The notes: a model not told the origin generated them from the letters alone. 64,000 bases of DNA from Rhodococcus_G sp042879035 (GCF_042879035.1 NZ_JBIAOU010000002.1:372001-436000), one strand, 5' to 3'. Counted from the first letter of the stretch, positions 14,127 to 23,558 are shown. Made by a program: numbers and translations.

Positions 14127-16448
14127 ATGACCACCACCCCAGCACCCGTCGAGAACCGTTGGCTGCGCAAGATCGATCGCCTCCGTCTGACCGATACACC
14201 CGGTGTCGGCGGCAAGGCCGCGAACCTCGGTGAGCTGACGTGCTCGGGCTTCCCGGTCCCCGCGGGCTTCGTCGTGACCAAGGACGCTTACCTCGCCGCG
14301 ATGGACGGTGCGGGCGTGCGGGACACCCTGCGCGCCCGGAGCGTCCCGCCCGCCGGGGCCACGGAGGAAGAACTCTCCGTCGCCGCCCGGGAACTGCGCG
14401 CCCTCGTTCTCGGTGCATCCGTGCCCGACGACCTGTGCGCCCGGATCGAATCGGCCTACCACGACCTCGGTGACGAGGTCCGGGTCGCGGTGCGGTCCTC
14501 GGCGCCGGGGGAGGATGCCGCCGACACATCCTTCGCCGGTATCCACGACAGCTTCACCAACGTCGTCGGTCCGGAGGCCCTCGTCGAGGCCGTCAGCAAG
14601 TGCTGGGCGTCGTTGTGGTCCGAGCGGGCGCTCACCTATCGCAGTGTCCAGGCGGTCGAGACGGAGCCGGCGATCGCGGTCGTCGTCCAGACGATGGTGC
14701 CCTCGGACCGGTCGGGGGTGGCCTTCACCGCCGACCCGCGAACCGGCGCCCGGGATCGCATCGTGGTCGAGGCGGCGGCCGGCCTCGGTGAGGTGGTGGT
14801 GGGCGGCGAGGTCGAACCGGACACCTACGTGGTGGCCAAGGACGGGTACCGGTTGCTCGACGTACACGTCGGCGCACAGGATTTCGCGATCACCGCCGAC
14901 GGCACCGGCGAACACCGCGTCGAGATCCCGATCGCCGAACGCGGCAGACGAGTCCTCACCGACGAGCAGGTCGAGCGCCTCGGGCGCCTGGTCGCCGCGG
15001 TGGAGGAGCATTACGCGGCTCCGCAGGACGTCGAGTTCGCGTTCGCCGGTGACGACCTCTGGCTCGTCCAGACCCGCCCGATCACGACCCTCGGCGCCGC
15101 ACGGGAGCAGGCCGACACGGCGTCGGCGCCGACCGGCCGCATTCTCGCTCAGGGACTCGGTGCCAGCCCGGGAACGGTGTCCGGTCCCGCACGCGTGCTG
15201 CGGTCGGTGGCCGACGCGCACCGGCTGCACGACGGTGACGTCCTCGTTGCCCCGATGACCCGGCCCGACTGGCTGCCCGCGCTGCGTCGCGCGTCGGCGA
15301 TCGTCACCGACGGCGGCGGAATCACCTGCCACGCCGCGATCGTCGGACGGGAACTGGGCCGGCCCGTCATCGTCGGCACCCGGAACGCCACGACGGTGCT
15401 CGTCGACGGCGGCGTCGTCACTGTCGACGGCGATGCGGGCACCGTGTCCGAGGGCGCCGTGGTCACGCCGGCCCGCGTCACCGTCACGGCCCCGGCAGGC
15501 GCGTTCGCTGCCGAACCCGCGCGGGCCGAAACCACCGCGACCGCGGTGTACGTCAATCTGGCCACCCCGGACGCCGCCGATCGGGTCGCGGCGACCGATG
15601 TCGACGGGGTCGGACTCCTGCGCGCGGAGTTCATGATCATGGACGCGCTGCAGGGGACGCACCCCGCGACGTTGCTCGCGGAGGGCCGCCGCGACGAGTA
15701 CGTCGCGAAGATGGCCGACGGGGTCCGTCGGATCGCCGCGGCCTTCGCGCCCAGACCGGTCGTGTACCGCGCAATCGACCTGCGCACCAACGAATTCGCG
15801 AACCTCGTCGGCGGTGACACCGAACCCGTCGAGGACAATCCGATGATCGGCTACCGCGGTTGCTACCGGTACGTGCGGGAGCCGGAGCTGTTCGCCCTCG
15901 ACCTCGACGTGGTCCACGCCGTCCGGCAGCACAGCCCGAACGTGCACCTGATGATTCCGTTCGTGCGGACCCGGTGGGAACTCGAGAGCTGCCTGCGGCA
16001 CCTCGACGCCCATCCACTCGGGTCGGACCGGCGGATGCTGCGGTGGATCATGGCCGAGGTCCCGTCGGTCGCCTACTGGATTCCGCACTACGCGACCCTC
16101 GGCATCGACGGAGTGTCGATCGGTACGAACGACCTCACGCAACTCGTCCTCGGGGTCGACCGCGACTCCGAGATCTGCCGGGACCTGTTCGACACGATGG
16201 ACCCGGCCGTTCTCGACGCCGTGGACACGATCATCCGACGGGCGACCCGTGCGGGGCTCACCACGTCACTGTGTGGGCAGGCGGTGTCGACGAGCCCGGA
16301 GTTCGCCGAGCACCTGGTCCGGCAGGGGATCACGTCGGTGTCGGTGGCCCCGGACGTGTCCGCCCGCACCCGGCGCGTGATCGCGGCCGCCGAACGTCGG
16401 ATCCTGCTCGATCGGGCCCGTGCACCGGAGCCCCCGCCCTCGGCCTGA
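14127..16448 (+). CDS. ppsA: Phosphoenolpyruvate synthase
   Basis: A 773-residue PEP synthase (pyruvate + ATP + H2O to PEP + AMP + Pi). The N-terminal ATP-grasp domain (about 20-340) has GGKAANLGEL, RSSAPGEDA and LWLVQTRPITT. The swivelling domain carries the phospho-His402 in GGGITCHAAIVGRELG. The C-terminal TIM barrel (about 460-750) has LLRAEFM, MIPFVRT, IGTNDLTQL and the catalytic Cys716 in CGQAVS. Length and order are those of PpsA, not of pyruvate phosphate dikinase. The ATG follows GGAAGGAG and GACGAGGAG stretches. A DevR-type box 50 bp upstream ties it to the hypoxia regulon, where it would support gluconeogenesis or trehalose synthesis from pyruvate. Confidence 0.92.
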   Translation: MTTTPAPVENRWLRKIDRLRLTDTPGVGGKAANLGELTCSGFPVPAGFVVTKDAYLAAMDGAGVRDTLRARSVPPAGATEEELSVAARELRALVLGASVPDDLCARIESAYHDLGDEVRVAVRSSAPGEDAADTSFAGIHDSFTNVVGPEALVEAVSKCWASLWSERALTYRSVQAVETEPAIAVVVQTMVPSDRSGVAFTADPRTGARDRIVVEAAAGLGEVVVGGEVEPDTYVVAKDGYRLLDVHVGAQDFAITADGTGEHRVEIPIAERGRRVLTDEQVERLGRLVAAVEEHYAAPQDVEFAFAGDDLWLVQTRPITTLGAAREQADTASAPTGRILAQGLGASPGTVSGPARVLRSVADAHRLHDGDVLVAPMTRPDWLPALRRASAIVTDGGGITCHAAIVGRELGRPVIVGTRNATTVLVDGGVVTVDGDAGTVSEGAVVTPARVTVTAPAGAFAAEPARAETTATAVYVNLATPDAADRVAATDVDGVGLLRAEFMIMDALQGTHPATLLAEGRRDEYVAKMADGVRRIAAAFAPRPVVYRAIDLRTNEFANLVGGDTEPVEDNPMIGYRGCYRYVREPELFALDLDVVHAVRQHSPNVHLMIPFVRTRWELESCLRHLDAHPLGSDRRMLRWIMAEVPSVAYWIPHYATLGIDGVSIGTNDLTQLVLGVDRDSEICRDLFDTMDPAVLDAVDTIIRRATRAGLTTSLCGQAVSTSPEFAEHLVRQGITSVSVAPDVSARTRRVIAAAERRILLDRARAPEPPPSA

Positions 16449-16449
16449 C

Positions 16450-16469
16450 GCGCCCGGGCGTCCGGGCGC
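16450..16469. terminator. Bidirectional terminator between ppsA and nitroreductase
   Basis: GCGCCCGG and CCGGGCGC form a perfect 8-bp stem with a 4-nt loop in the 23-bp gap between two convergent genes. Confidence 0.6.
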
Positions 16470-16471
16470 CC

Positions 16472-17476
16472 TCACGGGCCGGTGCGAGGTGTCCCCACGG
16501 ACAGCACCGTCTCGACGGGGCGCCGCGGGGTCTGGCGGGGAGCGGCCGCTCTCGCCGTGACGCCGATCCTGACGAGAACTTGCGGAAACCCGCCGGAGGG
16601 GAGGAGTTCGCGAATCATCGCGCGGCTCTGCCGCAGTTCGGTGACGTGGGTGAGCGGGCACGTCGCGAGTTCGTCGACAGTGGCTTCGAGCAGCACCACC
16701 GACAGTGCCTCACCGGCGCGCAGCCAATCGCGCGGTCCGTCGGTGTCCGTGCTCAGGACCAGAACCGTCGAGTGGTCGATCGCCTCCGCGTCGATCGCCC
16801 CGGTGGTGTCGTCGTCCTCCCCGGCGGGGAATCCTCGACCGATGTCGACACGGGAACGGCTCTCGGCCGTTGCCAGCGCCTCCGGAGGAATGCCGCCGAA
16901 GGGCGCGGAATGACCGGTCCACCAGTGCAACTCCGCCTGGTACGCGGAGTCGTACCTGCGTGCGGATGCCGTCGCCGCGGTCGCGGCGGCCAGCGTCGGC
17001 CGCGCATCCGGCGGCAGAACGGTGAGTGCAACGGCGCGCCGACCCACCAGTTCCGGCAACGCGTGCGGAAGCTGCCGGCTCCCGCCGACCGCTCCGAACG
17101 GCCTGCGATCGGAGTACCGGTGCCGGATCGCGGTGAGCAGATCGAAATCGTGCGACCGTGGTTGCGCATCCCGGTGGAAACGTACCGTCGCCAGGTGCAG
17201 GGAATCCGCGCCGTCGGGAAGTCGCACGGTGTCCGTCGCCCATCGCAGTGTGGTCAACGCCGTCTCCAGGTGGTGCAAGGCCGCACCACAACTGACCACG
17301 AGTTGCCGACCGGTCGGATCGGCCTCCGGCAACAGGCGACTGCGGTCGGCGTGCAGTTCCAGCTGTCCCGCCGCGTACGCCCACTGCCACGGTTGACTGT
17401 TGTGGACCGACGGCGCACGACCGGCGAGGTCCACCGCAATTCGGATCACGTTCTCGTCGGGAATGGTGGTGTTCAC
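16472..17476 (-). CDS. Acg-family nitroreductase-like protein
   Basis: A 334-residue protein of the Acg (Rv2032) family, a DosR-regulon member with two pseudo-symmetric nitroreductase modules. The signature AGRAPSVHNSQPWQW at residues 18-32, SDRRPFGAVGG in the middle and the later SVVLLEATVDELATCPLT helix match. Members bind FMN in one site. The Acg structure lacks a normal dimer and is proposed to sequester flavin. The GTG start is preceded by GGAG 7 nt upstream. A DevR-type box lies about 95 bp upstream. It is convergent with ppsA across a short hairpin. Confidence 0.88.
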   Translation of the reverse strand: MNTTIPDENVIRIAVDLAGRAPSVHNSQPWQWAYAAGQLELHADRSRLLPEADPTGRQLVVSCGAALHHLETALTTLRWATDTVRLPDGADSLHLATVRFHRDAQPRSHDFDLLTAIRHRYSDRRPFGAVGGSRQLPHALPELVGRRAVALTVLPPDARPTLAAATAATASARRYDSAYQAELHWWTGHSAPFGGIPPEALATAESRSRVDIGRGFPAGEDDDTTGAIDAEAIDHSTVLVLSTDTDGPRDWLRAGEALSVVLLEATVDELATCPLTHVTELRQSRAMIRELLPSGGFPQVLVRIGVTARAAAPRQTPRRPVETVLSVGTPRTGP

Positions 17477-17568
17477 GGTCGTCTCCAGTTTCGGCCCGTC
17501 GACCCCCGGCCCTCGCGGTGCCGGTTCCGGTGCACGAGACCAGTGTCCCTCCGCGACCGGTCCACGGG

Positions 17569-17590
17569 TTAGGGCCGATTGTCACCGACC
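17569..17590 (-). promoter_or_regulatory. DevR/DosR-type box upstream of the Acg-like gene
   Basis: On the minus strand GGTGACAATCGGCCCTAAC matches the shared island motif. It ends about 93 bp upstream of the GTG start. A weaker look-alike (GTGGCCTTCGACCCG, near 17611-17627) is on the plus strand nearby. Confidence 0.7.
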
Positions 17591-17749
17591 GACCGCACAC
17601 GACCGAGGTGGCCGGTGGCCTTCGACCCGGGTCGGCGTACCGGTTCAGCGCGTGTCGTTGCGGGCGGGCAACTTTCGCATCGCGACGTTCGTCCGAGTGT
17701 CGTGCCCGGCCAGGTGGCGCGGCGCCCGCGTGAACTCGGTGCCGTGACG

Positions 17750-19534
17750 TCACATCGGGTTGTCGTGGTGCTGTTCGTCGGCGTGGGCGATGGCGTACGC
17801 GGCGCCGATGAGGGTGAGGTGACTGAACGCCTGGGGGAAGTTGCCGACCAGGCGGCCGCGGGCGACGTCGTACTCCTCGGCGAGCAGACCGAGATCGTTG
17901 CTCAGGGCGGTGAGCCGCTCGAACAGGGCCCGCGCCTGGTCGGTGTGCCCGTTCATCGCCAGCGCACTGACCAACCAGAAGGAGCAGGCGAGGAACTGTC
18001 CTTCGCCGCCGGGCAGGCCGTCGTCGGTCTGTGCTGTCGAGTACCGCGAGACGAAGCCGTCGCGGCCGAGTTCCCGGGTGACGGCGTCGATGGTTCCGCC
18101 GACCCGGGGATCGGTGCCCGGCAGGAACCCGACCAGGGGGATGGTGAGCACGCTGGCGTCGAGTTCGGTGGACCCGTAGTACTGGGTGAAGGTGTTGCGC
18201 TCCGGGTCGAATCCGAGATCGCAGACCTGGCGGTGGATCTCGTCGCGCACGGCGGCCCACCGCTCGAGCGGGGCGGGCAGGCCGTGACGTTCGGCGATGC
18301 GGACGGCGCGGTCGAAGACGACCCAGGCCATGACCTTGGAGTGGGTGAAGTGCCGGCGGGGACCGCGGGTCTCCCAGATGCCGTCGTCCGGTTTGTGCCA
18401 GATGGTCTCGACGTGTTCGATCACGGCACGCCACCGTGGCCACAACCGGGGGTCGATGCGTCCGAGGATCTCCACACCGGTGAACGCCATGTCGATCACC
18501 TCGCCGTAGACGTCGAGCTGGAACTGTTCGGACGCGGCGTTGCCGACACGGACCGGCCTCGAGTTCTCGTAGCCGGGGAGGTGGTCGAGTTCGAACTCGG
18601 TCAGGCGCCGCTGCCCGCCGATGCCGTACATGATCTGGATCTGCGTGGGGTCGCCGGTGCCGACGCGGGTGAGATAGTCGCGGAACGCGAGCGCCTCGTC
18701 GGTGTACCCGGCGTCGAGGAGCGCCTCGAGCGCGAGCGCGGAGTCCCGGAGCCAGCAGTAGCGGTAGTCCCAGTTGCGCTCCCCGCCGAGGTCCTCGGGA
18801 ACGGAGGTGGTGGGCGCGGCCACCATCCCGCCCGTGGTCGCCGAGGTCATGGCCTTGAGCACGATCAGTGAGGTCAGCACCTCCTCGCGGTAGGGGCCCG
18901 AGTACACGCAGCGCCCACTCCACTGCCGCCACCACTGCTCGGTGCGGGCCAGCGCCGAGTCGGCGTCCTCGACCGGCGGCGCCTCCTCGAAGGAGGAATG
19001 CCAGCACAGGGTGAATCGGGCGCGGAGCCCCTCGGTGGCGGTGAAGCCGGCCTCCACGGCTCCGTCGTCGACACGCAGCGGCACCACGGTGGCCAGGCGG
19101 AACGTGTCCGGTCCCGCGGTGACGCGGATCCCGTCCGGCGCCGGATCCACCGAGGGTGCAACGGAACCGTAGTCGGGGCTGATCACCAGCCGCATCCGCA
19201 TCGGCACCCGGCCACGGATACCCTCGACGATCCGCATGAGCCGCGGTGGTCCGTCCGCGCGCCGCGGCATGAAGTCGATGACGCGCACCGCGCCGTCGGT
19301 GGTCTCGATCTCGGACTCGAGCACCAGCGTTCCCGGCCGGTAGCGTCGGGCCCTTCCTCGGATCTCACAGTCGGGGAACAGGCTCCAGCGACCGTGCCGA
19401 TCGTCGCCGACGAGGGCGGCGAAGCACGACGCCGAGTCGAAACGGGGCAGGCACAGCCAGTCGATGTTGCCGTCCCGACTGACGAGAGCTGCAGTCTCCA
19501 GGTCCCCGACGAGCCCGTAGTCCTCGATGCGCAT
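17750..19534 (-). CDS. Glycoside hydrolase family 15 protein, trehalase-like
   Basis: A 594-residue GH15 enzyme. It opens with IEDYGLVGDLETAALVSRDGNIDWLCLPRFDS, the signature of the actinobacterial GH15 group that includes mycobacterial trehalase. It continues with the N-terminal beta-sandwich and then the (alpha/alpha)6 barrel with NWDYRYCWLRDSAL (first catalytic Glu/Asp region) and FLACSFWLVSALAMNG (second). GH15 also contains glucoamylases, so trehalose or an alpha-glucan is the likely substrate. It has no signal peptide, so it acts in the cytosol. Together with the OtsB-GH65 fusion it makes trehalose turnover a theme of the island. No DevR-type box was seen in its promoter. Confidence 0.88.
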   Translation of the reverse strand: MRIEDYGLVGDLETAALVSRDGNIDWLCLPRFDSASCFAALVGDDRHGRWSLFPDCEIRGRARRYRPGTLVLESEIETTDGAVRVIDFMPRRADGPPRLMRIVEGIRGRVPMRMRLVISPDYGSVAPSVDPAPDGIRVTAGPDTFRLATVVPLRVDDGAVEAGFTATEGLRARFTLCWHSSFEEAPPVEDADSALARTEQWWRQWSGRCVYSGPYREEVLTSLIVLKAMTSATTGGMVAAPTTSVPEDLGGERNWDYRYCWLRDSALALEALLDAGYTDEALAFRDYLTRVGTGDPTQIQIMYGIGGQRRLTEFELDHLPGYENSRPVRVGNAASEQFQLDVYGEVIDMAFTGVEILGRIDPRLWPRWRAVIEHVETIWHKPDDGIWETRGPRRHFTHSKVMAWVVFDRAVRIAERHGLPAPLERWAAVRDEIHRQVCDLGFDPERNTFTQYYGSTELDASVLTIPLVGFLPGTDPRVGGTIDAVTRELGRDGFVSRYSTAQTDDGLPGGEGQFLACSFWLVSALAMNGHTDQARALFERLTALSNDLGLLAEEYDVARGRLVGNFPQAFSHLTLIGAAYAIAHADEQHHDNPM

Positions 19535-19742
19535 GCCGATCTCCCGCTGCCGGACGCCGTTGTGACGACAGGTGTCACGCCGGGCCGGTCCATTGTCACC
19601 GCTCGAAGCGCTCCACGCAGCGCATCGACGCTCTCCTCCGCCGGAGGCCGGAACTCGACAGGCCGCGGCCGCGATCAGCGGGTAGGGTCAGCGACCGTCG
19701 AACCGTGGCACCAGGCGTTGTACACCGAGAAGCAGGTGCGAG

Positions 19743-21164
19743 ATGACTACGCGAGACGAGCCGGTACGGCGCCCCACCACCCTCCGCCGGGTGCTGATCC
19801 CGCTGGCGTTGGCCCAGTTCATCTGCAGCTTCGCGGGTTCGAACATGAACGTGATGATCAGCGACATCAGCACGGACCTGGGCACCACCGTGCAGGGAGT
19901 TCAGGTCGCGATCACGATCTTCCTCCTGGTGATGGCGGCGTTGATGATCCCGGGAGGCAAGCTGACCGACAAGTTCGGGCGGAAGCGGTGCTTCACGGTA
20001 GGCCTCGTCGTCTACGCGGTCGGTGCCCTCCTCAGCGCGGCCGCGCCGAATCTCGGAGTGCTGATCATCGGCAACTCGATCCTCGAAGGTGTCGGCACCG
20101 CACTGCTCATCCCGCCGGTGTACATCCTCACGACGCTGCTGTTCACCGAGATCACCTCGCGGGCGCGCGCATTCGGGGCGATCAGCGCGATGGGAGGCAT
20201 CGGCGCGGCCACAGGTCCGCTGATCGGGGGCCTGATCACGTCCGCGATCAGCTGGCGGGCGGCATTCGTGTTCCAGGCCCTGGTCATCGTGGTGATCGTG
20301 TGGCTGGCCCGCAGCATCACCGATCCGTTGCCCGCGGACCGCGACCGACCGTTCGACACCGGCGGCGCGATGCTGTCGGCGGGCGGCCTCGTCCTCGTGG
20401 TGGCCGGCATTCTCGCCGCCGACGAGAACGCCTGGCTGATGGTCGGTCTGATCGCCACCGGAGCCGTCGTACTGGTGTGGTTCTTCCGCGCCACCCGAGC
20501 GAAGGAGCGCGCCGGGGTAGAGGCGCTGCTGTCGACTGCGCTGTTCCACGTCCGCACCTCGAATCTGGGACTGGTCACCCAGAACACCCAGTGGCTGCTC
20601 CTGACCGGCATCTCGTTCGTCGTGTCCGCGTACCTGCAGGTGGTGCGCGGGTACGACGCGATCGAGACCGGGGTGGTGTTCACCGCGGAAACGGCCGGGC
20701 TTCTCGTGGCGTCCCTCGCGGCGGGAAGGCTCGCGAAACGCTGTGCGCAACGTACCCTCGTCCTGGCGGGCTTCGTCGTGGTGATCGCCGGCATCGCTGT
20801 CCTGCTGACGATGGTGCGCGGGGCGGCGACCGCCTGGGCGTTCGTGCCGGGACTCCTGCTGATCGGTCTGGGTCTCGGGGTGATGCTCACGCCGTCGGTC
20901 AACATCGTGCAGTCCGCATTCGCGGAGCACCTCCAGGGGGAGATATCCGGGCTCTCGCGGAGTGTGTCCAACCTCGGCTCGTCCCTCGGCGCCGCGATCG
21001 CCGGCACCGTCCTCGTCGCGGGGATCACCGCCACCCCGGAGCGGTCGTACGCCCTCGCCATGATCGTGCTGGCCGCCGCGGGAACGGTCGGTTTCGTCGC
21101 GGCGGCGCTCCTGCCCCGCGTCCCCGCCGACCCGGTAACCCCGACGACCCGGCCCGAGCGCTGA
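19743..21164 (+). CDS. MFS drug/proton antiporter, DHA2 (14-TM) type
   Basis: A 473-residue major facilitator protein with about 14 hydrophobic segments. Motif A is seen as GGKLTDKFGRKRCF between TM2 and TM3, and the antiporter motif region as GIGAATGPLIGGLI in TM5. The overall pattern, PLALAQFICSFAGSNMNVMISDIS at TM1, is that of QacA/EmrB-like exporters. The ATG at 19743 is the only strong start (AGCAGGTG upstream). Substrate unknown. No TetR regulator is adjacent. It is convergent with the following DUF7144-type gene. Confidence 0.88.
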   Translation: MTTRDEPVRRPTTLRRVLIPLALAQFICSFAGSNMNVMISDISTDLGTTVQGVQVAITIFLLVMAALMIPGGKLTDKFGRKRCFTVGLVVYAVGALLSAAAPNLGVLIIGNSILEGVGTALLIPPVYILTTLLFTEITSRARAFGAISAMGGIGAATGPLIGGLITSAISWRAAFVFQALVIVVIVWLARSITDPLPADRDRPFDTGGAMLSAGGLVLVVAGILAADENAWLMVGLIATGAVVLVWFFRATRAKERAGVEALLSTALFHVRTSNLGLVTQNTQWLLLTGISFVVSAYLQVVRGYDAIETGVVFTAETAGLLVASLAAGRLAKRCAQRTLVLAGFVVVIAGIAVLLTMVRGAATAWAFVPGLLLIGLGLGVMLTPSVNIVQSAFAEHLQGEISGLSRSVSNLGSSLGAAIAGTVLVAGITATPERSYALAMIVLAAAGTVGFVAAALLPRVPADPVTPTTRPER

Positions 21165-21190
21165 CGCGCATCGGGCCGGGTCGCGGAGTG

Positions 21191-21589
21191 TCAGACGGCG
21201 GCCGGCTTCCAGGTCGACACGGCCCAGATCACGACGACGTCGAGCGCGATGATCAGGATCGACCACCACGGGTAGTACGGAATCCACAGGAAGTTCGCGA
21301 TGATCGAGATCGCCGCGACCACGATCGCGGAGATCCGCGCCCACCCCGCACCCGTGAACAGTGCGAAGCCGACGACCGCGACGATCACACCGAGCACGAT
21401 GTGAATCCAACCCCACGTGGTCAGGTCGAACTTGTAGACGTATTCGATGCCGACCACGAACACTTCGTCCTTGGCGACGGCCGCGATTCCCTGGAAGAAC
21501 TGCACGATGCCGACGGTCACCATGATGATGGCGGCACCGAGCGTCGCACCCTCCGCCCACGCCTGCTTGGTCGATGATGGTTCGGACAT
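21191..21589 (-). CDS. Small four-helix membrane protein (DUF7144-like)
   Basis: A 132-residue integral membrane protein with four hydrophobic helices (about 17-37, 57-77, 81-98, 105-125). The first helix region reads ATLGAAIIMVTVGIVQFFQG and the last part IPYYPWWSILIIALDVVVIWAV. This pattern is common in Corynebacteriales and Streptomyces and is annotated only as a domain of unknown function. The start is the ATG preceded by GGAAGGGGAAGGG. It stands alone as a single-gene unit. Confidence 0.8.
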   Translation of the reverse strand: MSEPSSTKQAWAEGATLGAAIIMVTVGIVQFFQGIAAVAKDEVFVVGIEYVYKFDLTTWGWIHIVLGVIVAVVGFALFTGAGWARISAIVVAAISIIANFLWIPYYPWWSILIIALDVVVIWAVSTWKPAAV

Positions 21590-22024
21590 GACCCTTCCCC
21601 TTCCGTAGGAATGACCGATCCCAGTTGCTCCGGGCGGCCGCCCGGGCAACTCATTGTCAACCACAGGCCGTGAAATCTCCTGTTGTCGACCCGCTTTCGT
21701 GTCGCAGTCGAAGAGGAGGCCGATACCCTCGCAGCATGTCCCCGGGACCGCTTCCGCGTCCCCAACGTGCCGTCGGGTCACGTGACGGTCACTGGGAATC
21801 GGCCGCCGCAGGAGGGAGATCGGCGGTGTCGAGCCTGACTGCCGTGGGAGACGGATTCGTCGTTGCGCGACAACGAACTCGGAGCCGAGTTCGCCGACGT
21901 GTGGTGTGCGCTCCGGAAGGCGTGGATGAATCGGCAGTCCTTGTGGCGCTCACGGAACCGCCCCGAGGGACCGGACCGGTGCGGTCCGGTCCCCCGGGGC
22001 GGTGAGCTGGATTCCGAGCTGCGT
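21590..22024. other. 435-bp intergenic stretch without a convincing gene
   Basis: Open frames here, for example a plus-strand one from the ATG at 21736, have shadow-like composition and run through the hairpin at 21961-21999, so I do not call a gene. The segment holds the promoter of the membrane-protein gene on its left and the gpx terminator on its right. Confidence 0.5.
21961..21999. terminator. Strong hairpin downstream of glutathione peroxidase
   Basis: Arms 21961-21978 and 21982-21999 form an 18-bp stem with one mismatch and a 3-nt loop, 26 bp past the gpx stop codon on the minus strand. Confidence 0.8.
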
Positions 22025-22558
22025 CTAGACCAGGTCGGCGAGCGCCGCCTCGATGTCCGCCGGCAGGACGGTCGGCTCGAAGCGCTGCACGACCTTGCCC
22101 TCGGGGTCGACGAGGAACTTGGTGAAGTTCCACTTCACCGCGTCCGTGCCGATCGACTCGGGCATCGTCTTGCTGATGTGCTCGTACAGGAAACCGTGCT
22201 CCGGGCCGAAGTCGCCGGGCGCCTCGGCGCGCAGGTGCTGGTACAGCGGATGCGCGTCGTCACCGTTGACGTCGATCTTGCCGTACACCGGGAAGGTGAC
22301 GTCGTAGTTGATGCGGCAGAACTCCTGGATCTCGGCGTCCGTGCCCGGCTCCTGGCCCGCGAACTGGTTGCACGGGAACCCGATGATCTGCAGGCCCAGA
22401 ACGTCGGACTTGCGGTTCAGTTCCTCGAGGCCCTCGTACTGCGGGGTCAGACCGCACTTGCTGGCGACGTTGACGATGAGCAGGTACTTGCCGGCGTAGC
22501 CGCTCAGGTCCTCGGTGGTGCCGTCGGCGGTCGCGACGGTGAAGTTGTGGACGCTCAT
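22025..22558 (-). CDS. Glutathione peroxidase-family thiol peroxidase
   Basis: A 177-residue GPx-fold protein. The peroxidatic Cys35 sits in NVASKCGLTPQY (Cys rather than selenocysteine), the Gln/Trp of the catalytic tetrad are in GFPCNQFAGQEPG and VKWNFTKFLVD, and the second Cys in FPCNQF is the likely resolving residue. Cys-type bacterial members usually use thioredoxin as reductant and remove H2O2 or lipid peroxides. Start: the ATG at 22558, with AGAGGAAG 6 nt upstream. The GTG two codons earlier overlaps the ribosome site. It is a single-gene unit with a strong terminator. Confidence 0.92.
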   Translation of the reverse strand: MSVHNFTVATADGTTEDLSGYAGKYLLIVNVASKCGLTPQYEGLEELNRKSDVLGLQIIGFPCNQFAGQEPGTDAEIQEFCRINYDVTFPVYGKIDVNGDDAHPLYQHLRAEAPGDFGPEHGFLYEHISKTMPESIGTDAVKWNFTKFLVDPEGKVVQRFEPTVLPADIEAALADLV

Positions 22559-22927
22559 GAACACTTCCTCTGGAATGTCGTGTGGGTGGAACGGACCAGC
22601 TGTTTCGGATCATGCGCAGGGGCACGCCCTGTCAAGCTTCCCCGAACCCCTGGATCATATTGGCCGACACGACATCCCACCCTGACGACCTGCCCGATCG
22701 CCCGCGACGGCGGTTGGAAAGCAGACACCGACACAGGCGCCGCACGAGGACGCGAGGGCTCAACTATGGTGACGAAACCGGCGTTCGGCCTCGTCACCAT
22801 GGTTGCCATTTGTTCGGGCCGGAGGGGCGCGCCTGGAGTCGACGTATGCAGCACTCCTGGAAACGGACGGGCAGGGTCCGCGAGGAGACGGTAGTCGCCG
22901 CAAGTCGTACCGCTCCGGCTCCTCGGT
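22559..22927. other. 369-bp intergenic stretch with a near-perfect dyad
   Basis: No convincing gene. The one notable element is ATGGTGACGA at 22766-22775 and TCGTCACCAT at 22791-22800, a perfect 10-bp inverted repeat with a 15-nt spacer, long enough to be an operator for a dimeric regulator or a weak hairpin. Short frames crossing it do not look like proteins. Confidence 0.4.
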
Positions 22928-23371
22928 TCACCGCTGTCGCGAGCGCCTCATGAGATTGGGGCCGGTGGCGGCCATGGCGAGGGCAAGGATGCAGACCGCC
23001 GCTCCGGCGACCACGTTGGACCAGATCATCGAGGTGGTTGTGTCCACGCCGACCACGATCCACGGAGAGACGATCAACCAGATCCCGAGGACCGGGGCAA
23101 CGAACGTCATACCGTGGGTGCGTCCGTATGCGGACAGGAAACCGACCGCCAGTGCCGCGATCGCGAGTCCGGTGATCAGATTGCTCATGGTCAGCGACAT
23201 CTGCCCCGCGAAGCCGACAATCCAGGCCGACGCGGCCGCATACAGGCCGGCGATGAGCATGAGCCCGTCGGCGATCTGCGCGGGTGGTTGTTCGGCCGCC
23301 TCGTCGTAGCGCTGACGCAATTCGACGATGTCGGGATGGGTGTGGATGGGGCCGTGGGTAGAGGTAGACAT
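22928..23371 (-). CDS. SPW-repeat membrane protein
   Basis: A 147-residue membrane protein with four hydrophobic segments. The SPW motif of the family appears as IWLIVSPWIVVG and a related ASAWIVGF segment, i.e. two copies of a two-helix unit. The N-terminal 35 residues are hydrophilic with several His residues (STSTHGPIHTHPDIVELRQRY). I place the start at the ATG (23371) 9 nt after CCGGAG; the ATG at 23380 is almost on top of the ribosome site. Function in the family is unknown. Confidence 0.8.
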   Translation of the reverse strand: MSTSTHGPIHTHPDIVELRQRYDEAAEQPPAQIADGLMLIAGLYAAASAWIVGFAGQMSLTMSNLITGLAIAALAVGFLSAYGRTHGMTFVAPVLGIWLIVSPWIVVGVDTTTSMIWSNVVAGAAVCILALAMAATGPNLMRRSRQR

Positions 23372-23558
23372 TGTCTTCATCTCCGGAGGAGGGGCGTCAG
23401 GATCGACCGTGCGGGTCAGCGTGTGGATACCCAGGCCGACGGCGGTCGAAACGATGATCACCGAACGCGCTGGTGTCGGTTGCGGAGGGTGTGACAGCGG
23501 CCGGGCTCTGGCCGCGGGGTGTCAGATCCAGGCGTCCAACGACAGTTCCACGTGCGCC

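Noticed and set aside
17611..17627. A further DevR-box-like sequence, GTGGCCTTCGACCCG
   Set aside because: It lacks the TGAC and GGCCCT blocks and has no suitable gene on that strand; kept only as a weak look-alike.
21736..22005. A plus-strand 89-codon frame in the gap before gpx
   Set aside because: It runs through the gpx terminator hairpin, has low-complexity Arg/Pro composition and no ribosome site or family motif.
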